A stretch of 64,000 nucleotides of DNA from NCBI RefSeq assembly GCF_003201935.1, contig NZ_QJJL01000002.1, positions 248,001 to 312,000 of the forward strand, given 5' to 3'. A program made the position numbers and the translations under genes. The notes beneath the pieces are model-generated. The model searched no databases, was not told the origin of the DNA, and saw only the letters and a list, made by a program, of their open reading frames with translations. This DNA comes from Loktanella sp. PT4BL (GTDB lineage: Bacteria; Pseudomonadota; Alphaproteobacteria; Rhodobacterales; Rhodobacteraceae). Of the stretch, positions 9,102-19,017 are shown one piece after another (positions within the stretch are counted from its first letter, which is position 1; every line of letters starts with the position of its first letter).

Positions 9102-9439
9102 AACAGCGCATCTCCTAATATGCAAGCCAGGGCGCGTCAATCGCGATTTACGACAAACGGTTGGTAGTAAACGGATCGCAATCCACGCGGTTTCCGCCAT
9201 CCTGTCCACGCTGGAACCACGGTTGCAGTGCCATGCGTCATGGTATGAGGTTCCACACTCTGACCTGCGTAGCGGAGTGTCATCGCGCACTTCGCGGGTC
9301 GTTTTCACATTGGTGGCGCATGCAGCCATTCGCACCTGCCCGCCACGATAATACAGAGGGACAATATACCAACGCGCATAACACAAGCTTGACGATAGGG
9401 GCACTTCATGGCCTAAGGCAGAAAACCACCGGGCAGACG
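9102..9439. other. Gene-free leader region upstream of the yqaA-dsbB pair
   Basis: About 340 bases between the tRNA-Leu 5' end and the DedA-family start. It holds the tRNA promoter on one strand and the presumed promoter of yqaA-dsbB on the other. Open frames continue upstream of the DedA start but give a low-complexity, Cys/His-rich translation with no family features. A two-part inverted repeat at 9212-9255 is listed separately. Confidence 0.5.
9212..9255. repeat. Nested inverted repeat (possible structured RNA)
   Basis: Outer arms TGGAACC at 9212-9218 and GGTTCCA at 9249-9255 are perfectly complementary. Inside them CCATG at 9231-9235 and CATGG at 9239-9243 form a second stem with a three-base loop. 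No T tract follows, so it is not a standard terminator. It lies about 185 bases upstream of the DedA-family start; it could be a leader structure, a small RNA part or a protein-binding palindrome. Confidence 0.35.
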
Positions 9440-10018
9440 ATGTTACGCAGGCTTTACAACTGGACCATATCAAGCGCGCAATCGCCCTATGCCCTTTGGG
9501 TGTTGGCGTTTGTGTCCTTTATTGAATCCTCGTTTTTTCCTATCCCGCCCGATGTGCTGATGATCCCGATGATTATTGCACGGCCTTCGCGTGCCTTCCT
9601 GATTGCGGCCGTCGCCACCATTGCATCTGTCGCGGGTGGCCTATTCGGCTATTACATTGGCGCTGTCTTGATGGAGACGATCGGCCAGCCGATCCTTGAG
9701 CTTTATGGCAAGGGTGACAGCTTTGCCGAGATGTCGGCGGTGTTCAACGAATATGGCGCATGGGCCGTGGTGGTGGCAGGCGTCACCTTCCTGCCGTTCA
9801 AGGTGATCACGATCGCCTCTGGTGTCACCGGTCTGCCCTTGTCCGTCTTTATCGTGTCGTCCATTTTTGCACGTGCGCTGAGGTTCTTCCTTGTTGCTGC
9901 ACTTTTGTGGAAGTTCGGCGCCCCCATTCGCGACTTTATCGAACGTCGGCTCGGGTTGGTATTCATCGTCTTTTGCGTGCTCCTGATCGGAGGATTCGCT
10001 ATGATCGGGCTGTTATGA
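9440..10018 (+). CDS. YqaA/DedA-family membrane protein
   Basis: Integral membrane protein of 192 residues in the DedA/VTT (SNARE-associated) superfamily. Family features: the re-entrant segment SFIESSFFPIPPDVLMIP, the glycine-rich ASVAGGLFGYYIG helix, and the second re-entrant segment VAGVTFLPFKVITIASG, followed by RALRFFLVAALLW. DedA proteins are proposed to move phospholipid carriers across the membrane. The ATG at 9440 begins MLRRLYNWTISS; the longer upstream frame is not protein-like. Its stop overlaps the dsbB start as ATGA at 10015-10018, so the two genes are probably translated together. Confidence 0.9.
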   Translation: MLRRLYNWTISSAQSPYALWVLAFVSFIESSFFPIPPDVLMIPMIIARPSRAFLIAAVATIASVAGGLFGYYIGAVLMETIGQPILELYGKGDSFAEMSAVFNEYGAWAVVVAGVTFLPFKVITIASGVTGLPLSVFIVSSIFARALRFFLVAALLWKFGAPIRDFIERRLGLVFIVFCVLLIGGFAMIGLL

Positions 10019-10506
10019 CCAGAAACCTGATGATCTTGCTGTCTGCGGGTGGATCTGCCGCATTGCTGGCCGGCGCCTTCCTGTTTCAGGCGCTTGGATA
10101 TCCGCCCTGCGCGATGTGTCTGTGGCAACGCTGGCCCCATGCGGCAGCAATCCTGATCGGTGTGCTGGCCTTGCGGTTTCCGGGCCGTGTTCTGCCTTTG
10201 CTTGGGGCACTGGCCGCCGCGACAACCGCAGCGATTGGCGTGTTTCACACCGGCGTAGAACGTGACTGGTGGGAAGGCCCCAGCAGCTGTACCGGCGGAA
10301 GTAGCCTCGAAGGTTTGACCGGCGCGGACCTTCTGAGCGTCGCAGGCCCGCGCGTTGTAATGTGTGATCAGGTCAGCTGGGAGCTGTTTTCGCTCTCTAT
10401 GGCCAGTTGGAACGTGATTTTGTCGCTTGTGCTGATGATCGGCTGGATCATCGCGTTCAGGCTCAGCGCCGCGTCGACAACAAAAGGTTCGTCTCGGATC
10501 GCGTAA
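10015..10506 (+). CDS. dsbB: Disulfide bond formation protein B
   Basis: Inner-membrane quinone-linked oxidase that reoxidises the periplasmic thiol oxidase DsbA; 163 residues, four predicted helices. The first periplasmic cysteine pair is CAMC in YPPCAMCLWQRWPH, the usual CxxC-LWQR context; the second pair is the Cys in GPSSCTGG and the Cys in RVVMCDQVSW. Starts inside the stop of the upstream DedA-family gene (ATGA). The last 44 bases overlap the convergent Lrp-type regulator gene, an unusually long tail-to-tail overlap for this window. Assignment is firm on motif grounds. Confidence 0.93.
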   Translation: MTRNLMILLSAGGSAALLAGAFLFQALGYPPCAMCLWQRWPHAAAILIGVLALRFPGRVLPLLGALAAATTAAIGVFHTGVERDWWEGPSSCTGGSSLEGLTGADLLSVAGPRVVMCDQVSWELFSLSMASWNVILSLVLMIGWIIAFRLSAASTTKGSSRIA

Positions 10507-10882
10507 CGCCGTCCAGACGCCGGATCGCAAAGAGCGCCTGATCGAATTTTTCCAGCGTGTCGGTCCCGATCTCGGCGATCAGATCCCATGTGCCATTTGT
10601 AGAATGGACGGCCTGCACCTCGGTCATCCGCTGCAGTTGCTTCATCACCTTTTCGGCCCCGCGTCCGGCGATTTCCAGCATCATCAGACCGCGCACAGGA
10701 TCAGGCCGTACGTCTGACCGTGTGAGCACTGTAAACCCCGCGATCTCGCCCCCCTGGACCAACCGGTCCAGCCGCACGCGCACCGTGCTGCGGGTGACAC
10801 CAAGCTGCGCGGCAAGCTCTGACAGCGACGCGCGCCCGTTGCGTTTCAGCGCCGCGATCAGATGAGCATCCAGTTCGTCCAT
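10463..10882 (-). CDS. Lrp/AsnC-family transcriptional regulator
   Basis: DNA-binding regulator of 139 residues. N-terminal helix-turn-helix: MDELDAHLIAALKRNGRASL then AAQLGVTRSTVRVRLDRL; C-terminal RAM effector-binding domain with VRGLMMLEIAGRG and VQAVHSTNGTWDLIAEIGT. It lies back to back with the arginase-ornithine cyclodeaminase operon (86 bases between starts). In related bacteria an Lrp-type regulator in this position activates arginine or ornithine catabolism in response to the amino acid; that role is inferred from position. Its 3' end overlaps dsbB by 44 bases. Confidence 0.93.
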   Translation of the reverse strand: MDELDAHLIAALKRNGRASLSELAAQLGVTRSTVRVRLDRLVQGGEIAGFTVLTRSDVRPDPVRGLMMLEIAGRGAEKVMKQLQRMTEVQAVHSTNGTWDLIAEIGTDTLEKFDQALFAIRRLDGVTRSETNLLLSTRR

Positions 10883-10968
10883 TTCTGTTATCCATTTTGG
10901 TCAATCCATACCCATTTTGCACAATTTGCTGGCTTAACCCACCCCCTGTTTTGGGCAACACTCCGGCC

Positions 10969-11898
10969 ATGACACAAAAACACTGCATATTGATTGGCGC
11001 CCCTGTGGACTGTGGCAAACGCCGCCAGGGCTGCCTGATGGGCCCCGACGCCTACCGCACTGCCGGCATTGCCGAGGCAATCACGAAACTTGGCCATACG
11101 GTTGAGGATGTGGGTAATCTGGCACCAGCCGATGTGACTGTCGCTGCCCCGAAGAACCCGCTGGTGCACAAGCTGGCGGAAAATGTCGGCTGGACCCAGA
11201 CACTGATGGCCGCCGCACAAGAGGCAGCGCCGCGCGGGATGCCCATTTTCCTGGGTGGCGATCACGCTCTGGCCGCTGGCACCGTAGCGGGCATGGCCGC
11301 ACATGCGAAGAAACAGGGCCGCCCTTTCTTTGCGCTTTGGCTTGATGCCCATAGCGATATTCACACGCCCGACACCTCTGACAGTGGCAATCTGCACGGC
11401 ACACCCGTGGGTTACGTGACTGGGCGCGACGGGTTTGACGCCTTTCCACCCCTGCCCGCGAAGGTTGAGACGCAGAACATCTGCATGATCGGTCTGCGTT
11501 CGGTCGATGAGGCCGAACATGCGGTTCTTGCGGGCGGTGATGTTGAACTGGTCGATATGCGCCGGATCGACGAGGAAGGCATCAGCACCCCGCTGAAAGC
11601 GTTTTTGGAACGCGTCGCGGCTGTGGACGGCATGCTGCACGTATCGCTGGACGTCGATTTCCTTGATCCCTCTGTCGCCCCAGCCGTCGGCACCACTGTG
11701 CCCGGCGGTGCGACCGTGCGCGAAGGGCATCTGGTAATGGAGATCCTGTCGGACAGTGAACTCGTTACCTCGCTTGATCTGGTTGAGTTGAACCCCTTCC
11801 TTGATGACCGCGGCACCACCGCGAACCTGATGGTCGATCTGACCGCCTCACTCCTCGGCCGTCGCGTCTTTGACCGCCCAACACGAGACAAAAAATGA
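10969..11898 (+). CDS. rocF: Arginase
   Basis: Hydrolyses L-arginine to L-ornithine and urea in the cytoplasm, using a two-manganese centre; 309 residues, normal length. The metal-binding blocks are all present: GGDHALAAG, DAHSDIHTP and SLDVDFLDP. The N-terminus HCILIGAPVDCGKRRQGCLMGP is arginase-like rather than agmatinase-like. Start is the ATG at 10969; upstream codons fall into the shared promoter with the Lrp-type gene. It couples to the next gene by an ATGA overlap. Together with ornithine cyclodeaminase it turns arginine into proline, providing nitrogen and carbon. Confidence 0.93.
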   Translation: MTQKHCILIGAPVDCGKRRQGCLMGPDAYRTAGIAEAITKLGHTVEDVGNLAPADVTVAAPKNPLVHKLAENVGWTQTLMAAAQEAAPRGMPIFLGGDHALAAGTVAGMAAHAKKQGRPFFALWLDAHSDIHTPDTSDSGNLHGTPVGYVTGRDGFDAFPPLPAKVETQNICMIGLRSVDEAEHAVLAGGDVELVDMRRIDEEGISTPLKAFLERVAAVDGMLHVSLDVDFLDPSVAPAVGTTVPGGATVREGHLVMEILSDSELVTSLDLVELNPFLDDRGTTANLMVDLTASLLGRRVFDRPTRDKK

Positions 11899-12941
11899 GC
11901 CTGAAAGCATCCCAACGGGCCATGGTGCCCTTCGTCAGCGTCGATAACATGATGCGCCTGGTGCATCACATCGGGATCGAGGCGTTTCTGGCCGATCTTG
12001 CCGCCGAGATCGAAGCGGATTTCGCCCGCTGGGAACTCTTTGACAAAACACCCCGTGTGGGCAGCCATTCGGACGTGGGCGTGATTGAGTTGATGCCGAC
12101 GTCTGATGGTGAATTCTACGGCTTCAAATACGTCAACGGCCACCCCAAGAATATGAAAGAAGGCCTGCAAACGGTCACCGCTTTTGGCGTGCTATCCGAT
12201 GTCTATAGCGGCTATCCGGTGCTGTTTTCCGAAATGACGATCCTGACGGCATTGCGCACCGGTGCGATGTCGGCCGTGGCGACAAAGCACCTTGCATCCA
12301 AAGACGCCAAGACGATGGCGATGATCGGCAATGGCGCGCAGTCGGAATTCCAGTGCCTCGCAATCAAGGCGGTTTGCGGGATCGACAATATCCGCCTCTA
12401 TGACATCGACAGTGCCGCGACCGAGAAATGCGCCAAGAACCTAGCCGGTCTTGGCTTTCACATCTCCCCCTGCGCAACGCCGGAAGAGGCGATTGAAGGT
12501 GCAGAAGTGATCACTGTGGCCACTGCCGACAAAGACATGCAAACCATCCTGACCGACAATATGGTCGGTGCGGGCGTGCATATTAATGCTATTGGCGGCG
12601 ACTGCCCCGGCAAGACCGAATTGCACCGCGATATCGTCGCACGGTCCTCGGTCTTCGTCGAATACCCGCCTCAAACGCGGATCGAAGGTGAAATCCAGCA
12701 GATGCCCGCCGATCACCCCGTGACCGAACTTTGGCAGGTGATCACTGGCGCGCAGGCCGGTCGCAAATCGGCGAGTGAAGTTACGCTTTTTGATGGCGTC
12801 GGCTTTGCCATAGAGGATTTCAGCGCACTGCGCTATGTGCACCGCAAGATCCAGGATACGCCTTTCTATATTGATCTGGACCTGATCGCAGATCCTGATG
12901 ATCCGCGTGATCTTTTCGGGATGATCAAACGCGCGGGATAG
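11895..12941 (+). CDS. Ornithine cyclodeaminase
   Basis: NAD-dependent conversion of L-ornithine to L-proline and ammonia; 348 residues, belonging to the OCD/mu-crystallin family. Substrate-side residues are suggested by LMPTSDGEFYGFKYVNGHP, and the dinucleotide-binding Rossmann loop is AMIGNGAQSEFQ followed by the LYDID acidic end of strand 2. AIGGDCPGKTEL is the usual later block. Its start overlaps the arginase stop (ATGA at 11895-11898), so ornithine made by arginase is used by the product of the same transcript. Confidence 0.95.
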   Translation: MSLKASQRAMVPFVSVDNMMRLVHHIGIEAFLADLAAEIEADFARWELFDKTPRVGSHSDVGVIELMPTSDGEFYGFKYVNGHPKNMKEGLQTVTAFGVLSDVYSGYPVLFSEMTILTALRTGAMSAVATKHLASKDAKTMAMIGNGAQSEFQCLAIKAVCGIDNIRLYDIDSAATEKCAKNLAGLGFHISPCATPEEAIEGAEVITVATADKDMQTILTDNMVGAGVHINAIGGDCPGKTELHRDIVARSSVFVEYPPQTRIEGEIQQMPADHPVTELWQVITGAQAGRKSASEVTLFDGVGFAIEDFSALRYVHRKIQDTPFYIDLDLIADPDDPRDLFGMIKRAG

Positions 12942-13028
12942 GCGGAATTTTGTGAATTTTGATTATCTATCTTTTCGAAAGAATTTGCTGCGATTACTTT
13001 GGGCAAAGAACGAAGAAGGTATTCTTGA

Positions 13029-13145
13029 ATGCATAAACGCGCCCTTGTTTTGACCGCACTGATTGGCCTCCTCACACTGGCGGCATGCAGTGCGCCTGCC
13101 CGTGATATTCCGCTTGTCCCACAACCGACGCCGGGACAATTCTAA
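13029..13145 (+). CDS. Very small predicted lipoprotein (38 residues)
   Basis: An open frame too short for usual cut-offs. It encodes MHKRALVLTALIGLLTLAAC followed by an 18-residue tail rich in proline (SAPARDIPLVPQPTPGQF). The basic start, hydrophobic core and LAAC lipobox make a clear lipoprotein signal; after cleavage only about 19 residues remain. GAAGAAGG lies nine bases before the ATG. It ends three bases before the stop of the convergent usg gene. Function unknown; similar tiny lipoproteins in other bacteria assist envelope complexes, but nothing here shows a partner. Confidence 0.68.
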   Translation: MHKRALVLTALIGLLTLAACSAPARDIPLVPQPTPGQF

Positions 13146-13148
13146 CGC

Positions 13149-13415
13149 TTAATGATAGGTAAATTCGCCTGTCACATGGCGCCACTCTCCGGGGCTGATC
13201 ATCTTGCGGTGGACAAAACGGACTGAATGCAGCGGTCCGTCGAGTGTGTCGCGCCAAAAGCTGATAAAATTCAGAAGCTTGTCGTGGTCGGGTGCCAGAT
13301 CATAGTCCTGCCAGACAAAGGTGTTCAGGACATGCGGGTAGTCCGGCATGTGATAGAACATCTCGGCTGTGGTCAGCCCGTAGCCTTTCAACATCAATTC
13401 GGTTTCGGACGGCAT
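13149..13415 (-). CDS. usg: Usg family protein
   Basis: Small conserved alphaproteobacterial protein of 88 residues. Recognised by LMLKGYGLTTAEMFYHMPD and the following TFVWQDYDLAPDHDKL and PLHSVRFVHRKM segments. Its role is not established; the name derives from a gene upstream of aspartate-semialdehyde or tryptophan genes elsewhere. Here it stands alone, convergent with the small lipoprotein gene and divergent from gyrA. Confidence 0.88.
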   Translation of the reverse strand: MPSETELMLKGYGLTTAEMFYHMPDYPHVLNTFVWQDYDLAPDHDKLLNFISFWRDTLDGPLHSVRFVHRKMISPGEWRHVTGEFTYH

Positions 13416-13490
13416 GTTTTTTCCTCTGCTCTGGTGAACCTCAGCCTGATGATTCCACGGGATAAATTTATGTCAACAAAAACAATATTT

Positions 13491-13515
13491 TAGCAGCACG
13501 TGCCGGTGGCTGCTA
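13491..13515. repeat. Inverted repeat upstream of gyrA
   Basis: TAGCAGC at 13491-13497 and GCTGCTA at 13509-13515 are complementary, separated by 11 bases. It lies in the AT-rich gap between usg and gyrA starts, about 100 bases before the gyrA start. It could be a leader hairpin or a binding palindrome; no T tract follows. Confidence 0.3.
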
Positions 13516-13610
13516 ATGCCTGATAGCATCCATCATTGCACCCCACATCAAGTGTCTGATAGAGTAGGCGCAACCAGATGTAGCAGTCCAAAAACCAACA
13601 GGCGGATCAC

Positions 13611-16355
13611 GTGAACGATACCCCAGAAACACCTGAAAACGATGAAGAAAACCCACCCATGCGCCCTGCGTATGAGGGGCCTTCTGTCACGATCGAGCAT
13701 GAGCTGAAGACCAGCTATCTGGATTACGCCATGAGCGTCATCGTGTCGCGCGCGATTCCGGATTTGCGGGACGGTCTGAAACCGGTGCACCGCCGTATCC
13801 TCTATGCGATGCACGGCACGGGCAACACGCCGGACAAACCTTACCGGAAATCTTCGCGACCTGTGGCCGAGACAATGGGTAAATATCACCCCCACGGTGA
13901 CAGTGCGATCTATGACGCGCTGGTGCGGATGGCGCAGGATTTCTCGATGTCGCTGGTGCTTTTGGACGGTCAGGGTAACTTTGGTTCCATGGATGGCGAC
14001 CGCGCGGCGGCTTATCGCTATACCGAGGTGCGGATGGACCAGCCGGCTGTCTATCTGCTGGCGGATATCGACAAGGACACTGTCGATTTTCAGGACAACT
14101 ACGACGGTAAAGATCGTGAACCGACGGTTCTGCCGGCGCGCTATCCCAATATGCTGGTCAATGGCGCGGGCGGCATCGCCGTGGGTATGGCCACGAATAT
14201 TCCGCCCCATAACCTGGGCGAAGTCATCGACGCGACGCTCGCGCTGATCGACAACCCCGATATGTCGTCCGAGGAACTGATCGAGTATATCCCTGCCCCG
14301 GATTTCCCGACCGGCGGGATCATTCTGGGCCGGTCCGGTGCGCGCAAGGCCTATCTGGAGGGGCGCGGATCCGTGATTGTCCGCGCGAAAACCGTGGTCG
14401 AGGAAATTCGCAAAGACCGCTATGCCATTGTGATCAATGAGATTCCCTATCAGGTGAACAAAGCCTCAATGATTGACCGGATCGCCGAGGCGGCGCGCGA
14501 CAAGAAGATCGAGGGCATCGCCCATGTGCAGGACGAATCCGACCGCAATGGTGTGCGTGTGGTGGTCGAACTCAAGCGTGATGCCACAGCCGAAGTGGTA
14601 CTGAACCAGTTGTTCCGGTTTACGCCGATGCAAACCTACTTTGGCTGCAACATGCTGGCGCTGAATGGCGGCAAGCCTGAGCAGCTGACCCTGCGCGCCT
14701 TCCTGACCGCTTTTGTGGATTTCCGCGAAGATGTGGTGGCACGCCGCACTGCGTTTGAATTGCGCAAGGCGCGTGAACGCTCGCACCTGCTCTGCGGCCT
14801 GGCCGTGGCTGTCACCAATATTGATGAGGTTGTAGCGACCATCCGGTCCTCTGCCGACGCCGCAACCGCACGCGAAAAGCTGATGACACGCCGTTGGCCT
14901 GCCGAGGCGATCCTTGAATATATCAAGCTGATTGATGACCCGACCCACCCCGCAAACGAGGATGGCACCTATAACCTCTCCGAGGCGCAGGCGCGCGCGA
15001 TCCTTGAGTTGCGCCTCCAGCGCCTGACACAGATCGGTGTCAAAGAAGTCACCGACGAGCTGCAGGAACTGGCTGGCAAGATCCGCGAATACCTTGAAAT
15101 TCTGGGCTCACGCGAACGCATCATGCAGATCATCCGTGATGAGCTGACCGAGGTGCGCGATCTTTTCGCCGTGCCGCGCCGCACCGAAATCGTTGACTGG
15201 TCCGGCGACATGGAAGACGAGGACCTGATCGAGAAAGAGGACATGGTCGTGACCGTGACCTCGGGCGGCTATATCAAACGCACCGCCTTGGCCGATTTCC
15301 GTGCGCAACGGCGTGGTGGTAAGGGCTTGTCATCCATGGCCACCAAAGAAGAAGACGTGGTGACCACCCTTTTCGTGGCCAATACGCATACGCAGCTGTT
15401 GTTCTTCACGACCGATGGCATGGTCTACAAGCTGAAAACTTGGCGTTTGCCGCTGGGCAGCCGCACCGCCAAGGGCAAGGCAATCGTCAATATTCTGCCG
15501 ATCCCGCAGGGTGTTTCCATCGCCGCAATCATGCCTGTGGACCGCCCCGAGGAAGAATGGGACGATCTGCAAGTGGTCTTTGCAACTTCGGCAGGTACCG
15601 TGCGCCGCAACAAGCTTTCGGATTTCACCAATGTCATGCGCAACGGCAAGATTGCGATGAAGTTCGAGGATGAACACGCCGACACCACGCTGATCAACGC
15701 ACGCATTGCATCAAATGATGATGATGTGATGCTCGTCACCGACAGCGGTCGCGCGATCCGTTTCCCTGCGACCGACGTGCGCATTTTCAACTCGCGCAGT
15801 TCGGTGGGTGTACGCGGGATCCGTCTGCAAGGCGACGACAAGGTCGTGTCCATGTCGATCATCCGCCACTTCAAGGCCGAGGCCGAAGAGCGTGCCGCCT
15901 ATCTGAAAATGCGCCGCGCGATGGCAGGTCTTGCCGATGATGCCGAGGTCGATGACGAGGAAGAGGCCGTGGCAGGGGCAATCAGCCCCGAACGCTATGC
16001 GGAAATGTCTGCGGCCGAAAACCTGATCCTGACGATCACGGCCAAAGGATCGGGCAAGCTGTCCTCGAGCCATGACTACCCTGTGCGCGGACGTGGCGGC
16101 ATGGGTGTGGCCGCGATGGACAAAGCGATGCGCGGCGGTCCTTTGGTCACATCCTTCCCTGTGGAAATGTCCGATCAGATCATGCTCGTCACCTCGACCG
16201 GCCAGTCGATCCGTGTGCCGGTTGAGGGGATTTCCTTCCGCTCGCGCGGGGCTGGTGGCGTCAAAGTGTTCGACACCGGCAAGGGCGAAACGGTGGTCAG
16301 CGTGGCCTGGATTGCCGATCAGGGCGAAGAGGACGAAACGCCCGTCACAGAATAA
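13611..16355 (+). CDS. gyrA: DNA gyrase subunit A
   Basis: Catalytic subunit of the type II topoisomerase that introduces negative supercoils; 914 residues. The N-terminal breakage-reunion domain has [24 protein letters not shown] and the catalytic tyrosine at about residue 137 in [11 protein letters not shown]. The quinolone-determining region reads [17 protein letters not shown], with Ser98 and Asp102 at the two positions usually altered in resistant strains, so it looks wild type. The C-terminal beta-pinwheel follows, including a GyrA-box-like QRRGGKG. The start is GTG at 13611, with the acidic leader [14 protein letters not shown] terminator follows directly. Confidence 0.98.
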   Translation: MNDTPETPENDEENPPMRPAYEGPSVTIEHELKTSYLDYAMSVIVSRAIPDLRDGLKPVHRRILYAMHGTGNTPDKPYRKSSRPVAETMGKYHPHGDSAIYDALVRMAQDFSMSLVLLDGQGNFGSMDGDRAAAYRYTEVRMDQPAVYLLADIDKDTVDFQDNYDGKDREPTVLPARYPNMLVNGAGGIAVGMATNIPPHNLGEVIDATLALIDNPDMSSEELIEYIPAPDFPTGGIILGRSGARKAYLEGRGSVIVRAKTVVEEIRKDRYAIVINEIPYQVNKASMIDRIAEAARDKKIEGIAHVQDESDRNGVRVVVELKRDATAEVVLNQLFRFTPMQTYFGCNMLALNGGKPEQLTLRAFLTAFVDFREDVVARRTAFELRKARERSHLLCGLAVAVTNIDEVVATIRSSADAATAREKLMTRRWPAEAILEYIKLIDDPTHPANEDGTYNLSEAQARAILELRLQRLTQIGVKEVTDELQELAGKIREYLEILGSRERIMQIIRDELTEVRDLFAVPRRTEIVDWSGDMEDEDLIEKEDMVVTVTSGGYIKRTALADFRAQRRGGKGLSSMATKEEDVVTTLFVANTHTQLLFFTTDGMVYKLKTWRLPLGSRTAKGKAIVNILPIPQGVSIAAIMPVDRPEEEWDDLQVVFATSAGTVRRNKLSDFTNVMRNGKIAMKFEDEHADTTLINARIASNDDDVMLVTDSGRAIRFPATDVRIFNSRSSVGVRGIRLQGDDKVVSMSIIRHFKAEAEERAAYLKMRRAMAGLADDAEVDDEEEAVAGAISPERYAEMSAAENLILTITAKGSGKLSSSHDYPVRGRGGMGVAAMDKAMRGGPLVTSFPVEMSDQIMLVTSTGQSIRVPVEGISFRSRGAGGVKVFDTGKGETVVSVAWIADQGEEDETPVTE

Positions 16356-16358
16356 CGC

Positions 16359-16393
16359 AAAAGGCTCGCAGATTGTCGCGGGCCTTTTCTTTT
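16359..16393 (+). terminator. Rho-independent terminator after gyrA
   Basis: AAAAGGCTCGC at 16359-16369 pairs along its whole length (one G-U) with GCGGGCCTTTT at 16378-16388 around an eight-base loop, and CTTTT follows. It begins three bases after the gyrA stop. Confidence 0.85.
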
Positions 16394-16419
16394 GCGGGGC
16401 TGCGGATTAGATCACGCAT

Positions 16420-17778
16420 ATGGATAAAACACTCAATATCATCGGCGGCGGCATGGCCGGATCAGAGGCAGCCTGGCAGGCGGCGAACGCGGGCCTGAAG
16501 GTTGTCATTCACGAAATGCGCCCCAAGGTCGAAACCTTTGCGCATCGCACAGGCAACCTTGGCGAAATGGTGTGCTCCAATTCGTTCCGTTCGGATGACC
16601 ATGAACAGAATGCCGTTGGATTGCTGCACTGGGAAATGATGCAGGCGGACGGGCTGATCATGCACACCGCCCATAAACACCGCCTGCCTGCGGGTGGTGC
16701 ACTGGCCGTGGACCGTGATCCTTTCGCCGAAAGCGTGACCGCTGCGCTCAAGGCACATCCGAATATTTCTGTGTCTTATGAAGAGATTACCGAACTCCCT
16801 GAAAGTGGGAACTGGATCATCGCGACAGGTCCGCTGACTTCGGGCGCCTTGGCCGAGGCGATTCAGGCCGAAACCAGCGCCGAAGCGCTTGCCTTCTTCG
16901 ATGCCATCGCCCCGATTGTCTATCATGAGAGCATCAACATGGATGTGGCATGGATGCAGTCTCGCTATGACAAGGGTGAGACCGAGGCGGAACGCACCGC
17001 ATACCTGAATTGCCCGATGACCAAGGCCCAGTATGAGGCGTTTATTGATGCGCTTTTGGACGCCGAAAAAACCGAATTCAAGGAAGGCGAAACCGCTGGC
17101 TACTTTGACGGCTGTCTACCGATCGAGGTGATGGCTGAGCGCGGGCGCGAAACCCTGCGCTTTGGACCGATGAAGCCTGTGGGCCTGACCAACGCCCATG
17201 ATCCGCAAAACAAGCCCTATGCTGTGGTGCAACTGCGCCGCGATAACGCATTGGGCACGCTCTATAACATCGTGGGCTTTCAGACCAAGATGAAGTACGG
17301 CGCACAGAAGGCTGTTTTCAAAATGATTCCCGGCCTTGAAGATGCAGAGTTTGCGCGTCTTGGCGGCATCCATCGTAACACATTCATCAACTCGCCCACC
17401 TTGCTGGACGAACAGATGCGCCTGCGGAGCCGTCCCAATATCCGCTTTGCAGGGCAAATCACGGGTGTTGAAGGCTATGTCGAAAGTGCTGCAATGGGCC
17501 TTTTGGCGGGGCGTATGGCGGTTGCAGAACTGACGGGGCGCAACCTTGCGCCTGTGCCGAACACCACCGCGATGGGCGCGCTTGTCACGCATATCACCGG
17601 CGGGGCCGAGGCAAAGACGTTTCAGCCGATGAACGTGAACTTCGGGCTCTTCCCGCCCCTTGACGGGGTGAAAAGCGGGCGTCGTGGCCGAAAAGAGCGT
17701 TACAAAGCCTATACCGACCGCGCCAAGATCGACTGGCAGGCATGGCTCGGCCAAACGATGCTGGACGCCGCCGAATAG
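16420..17778 (+). CDS. trmFO: tRNA (uracil-54-C5) methyltransferase, folate/FAD-dependent
   Basis: Makes ribothymidine at tRNA position 54 using methylenetetrahydrofolate and FADH2; 452 residues. FAD-binding loop [16 protein letters not shown] at the N-terminus, then VIHEMRP and the diagnostic [39 protein letters not shown] and [12 protein letters not shown] blocks. This is the GidA-like folate enzyme typical of Gram-positives and alphaproteobacteria, not the SAM-dependent TrmA. One base separates its stop from the GTG start of gluQ, so both tRNA-modification genes are probably co-transcribed. Confidence 0.97.
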   Translation: MDKTLNIIGGGMAGSEAAWQAANAGLKVVIHEMRPKVETFAHRTGNLGEMVCSNSFRSDDHEQNAVGLLHWEMMQADGLIMHTAHKHRLPAGGALAVDRDPFAESVTAALKAHPNISVSYEEITELPESGNWIIATGPLTSGALAEAIQAETSAEALAFFDAIAPIVYHESINMDVAWMQSRYDKGETEAERTAYLNCPMTKAQYEAFIDALLDAEKTEFKEGETAGYFDGCLPIEVMAERGRETLRFGPMKPVGLTNAHDPQNKPYAVVQLRRDNALGTLYNIVGFQTKMKYGAQKAVFKMIPGLEDAEFARLGGIHRNTFINSPTLLDEQMRLRSRPNIRFAGQITGVEGYVESAAMGLLAGRMAVAELTGRNLAPVPNTTAMGALVTHITGGAEAKTFQPMNVNFGLFPPLDGVKSGRRGRKERYKAYTDRAKIDWQAWLGQTMLDAAE

Positions 17779-17779
17779 C

Positions 17780-18610
17780 GTGATCACCCGCTTTGCCCCC
17801 TCACCCACAGGACCGCTGCATCTCGGGCATGCCTTCTCGGCGCTGACCGTGTGGCAGGTCGCGCGTGACATGGGCGGCACCGCCCTGTTGCGGATCGAGG
17901 ATACCGACAGCACGCGGGTGCGCCCCGCACATGAGGCGGGTATCTACGAAGATCTGGCATGGCTCGGGCTGTCGTGGCCGACACCGGTGCGCCGCCAGTC
18001 AGAGCATTACGCGGAATATGACGCCGTTCTGGAAGACTTTGGCAAAGCGGGTCTGATCTATCCCTGCAACTGCACACGCCGCCAGATTGCGGATGCAGGT
18101 GCCGTGCCCGGGGCCGACGGGCTCGTCTACCCTGGCACTTGTCGCCACCGCACAATGGGTGATGCGCAGGCCGCCGATGGTCTACGGTTGGATATTTCCA
18201 AGGTTTTAGAACGGGTTGATGGCCCGCTCGCGTATCTTGAAATCGGGTCCGGCGCACCCGATTTGATAAAGATCACCAACGAGACCCTGCTCAACACCAT
18301 TGGCGATCCGATCCTGCGGCGCAAGGATACGGGCGATCCGGCCTATCACCTTGCCTGTGTCGTCGATGATGCGCTGCAAGGGATTACGCATGTGGTGCGG
18401 GGCATGGACCTTTATGACCTGACGCCGCTGCATGTGCTGATGCAGGTGCTCTTGGGCTATCCGACGCCGGTCTATCATCACCACGCGCTGATCACGGACG
18501 CGGATGGCAAGCGGCTTGCGAAGATTGATCATTCAAAGGCGCTGGCCCGTTACCGTGCCGAAGGTGCGACGCCCGCAGATATTAAAACCATGATCGGCTG
18601 GCGCGATTAG
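17780..18610 (+). CDS. gluQ: Glutamyl-queuosine tRNA(Asp) synthetase
   Basis: Truncated paralogue of glutamyl-tRNA synthetase that attaches glutamate to queuosine-34 of tRNA-Asp; 276 residues, lacking the anticodon-binding domain. Motifs: [19 protein letters not shown] (HIGH-type HLGH), the zinc ligands CNC in [10 protein letters not shown] and the later YPGTCRHR, and KRLAK in place of KMSKS. The GTG at 17780 starts MITRFAPSP one base after trmFO; an earlier frame inside trmFO is open but is not family sequence. Convergent with hisI, sharing four stop-codon bases (TTAG). Confidence 0.93.
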   Translation: MITRFAPSPTGPLHLGHAFSALTVWQVARDMGGTALLRIEDTDSTRVRPAHEAGIYEDLAWLGLSWPTPVRRQSEHYAEYDAVLEDFGKAGLIYPCNCTRRQIADAGAVPGADGLVYPGTCRHRTMGDAQAADGLRLDISKVLERVDGPLAYLEIGSGAPDLIKITNETLLNTIGDPILRRKDTGDPAYHLACVVDDALQGITHVVRGMDLYDLTPLHVLMQVLLGYPTPVYHHHALITDADGKRLAKIDHSKALARYRAEGATPADIKTMIGWRD

Positions 18611-18951
18611 TCGGTGACCTCATCCCCGTCACGTACAGCAGTGAAAAAGCAACTGCGCGCGCCTGTGTGACAGGCTGGCCCCGTCTGGTTAACCCGCACC
18701 AGGAGGCAATCACGGTCACAATCGACGCGGAAATCCACCAGTTCCTGCGTGTGTCCACTGGTCGCGCCCTTTATCCAGAATTCCTGACGTGAACGCGACC
18801 AATAGGTGACGCGCCCCGTTTCAAGCGTCTGCGCCACCGCATCGGCGTTCATCCACGCCATCATCAGCACCTCACCGGTTGCAGCGTCCTGCGCAATCGC
18901 GGGGATCAGGCCTGCGTCGTTATAAAGCAGGGTTGCGGGATCGAAGGGCAT
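18607..18951 (-). CDS. hisI: Phosphoribosyl-AMP cyclohydrolase
   Basis: Third step of histidine synthesis: opens the purine ring of phosphoribosyl-AMP. About 114 residues from the ATG at 18951 ([19 protein letters not shown]); an ATG 33 bases upstream is possible but AAGG lies nine bases before 18951. Family motifs: [32 protein letters not shown] and the metal-binding [11 protein letters not shown] and [13 protein letters not shown]. It is separate from HisE and from the rest of the his genes, as is usual in alphaproteobacteria. Confidence 0.95.
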   Translation of the reverse strand: MPFDPATLLYNDAGLIPAIAQDAATGEVLMMAWMNADAVAQTLETGRVTYWSRSRQEFWIKGATSGHTQELVDFRVDCDRDCLLVRVNQTGPACHTGARSCFFTAVRDGDEVTD

Positions 18952-19017
18952 ATCAAAAACCTTTGCAAGCAGGGCAGTCGGCACTATCTAATGAAGTGCA
19001 AGAAAAAGGGCAACGCG

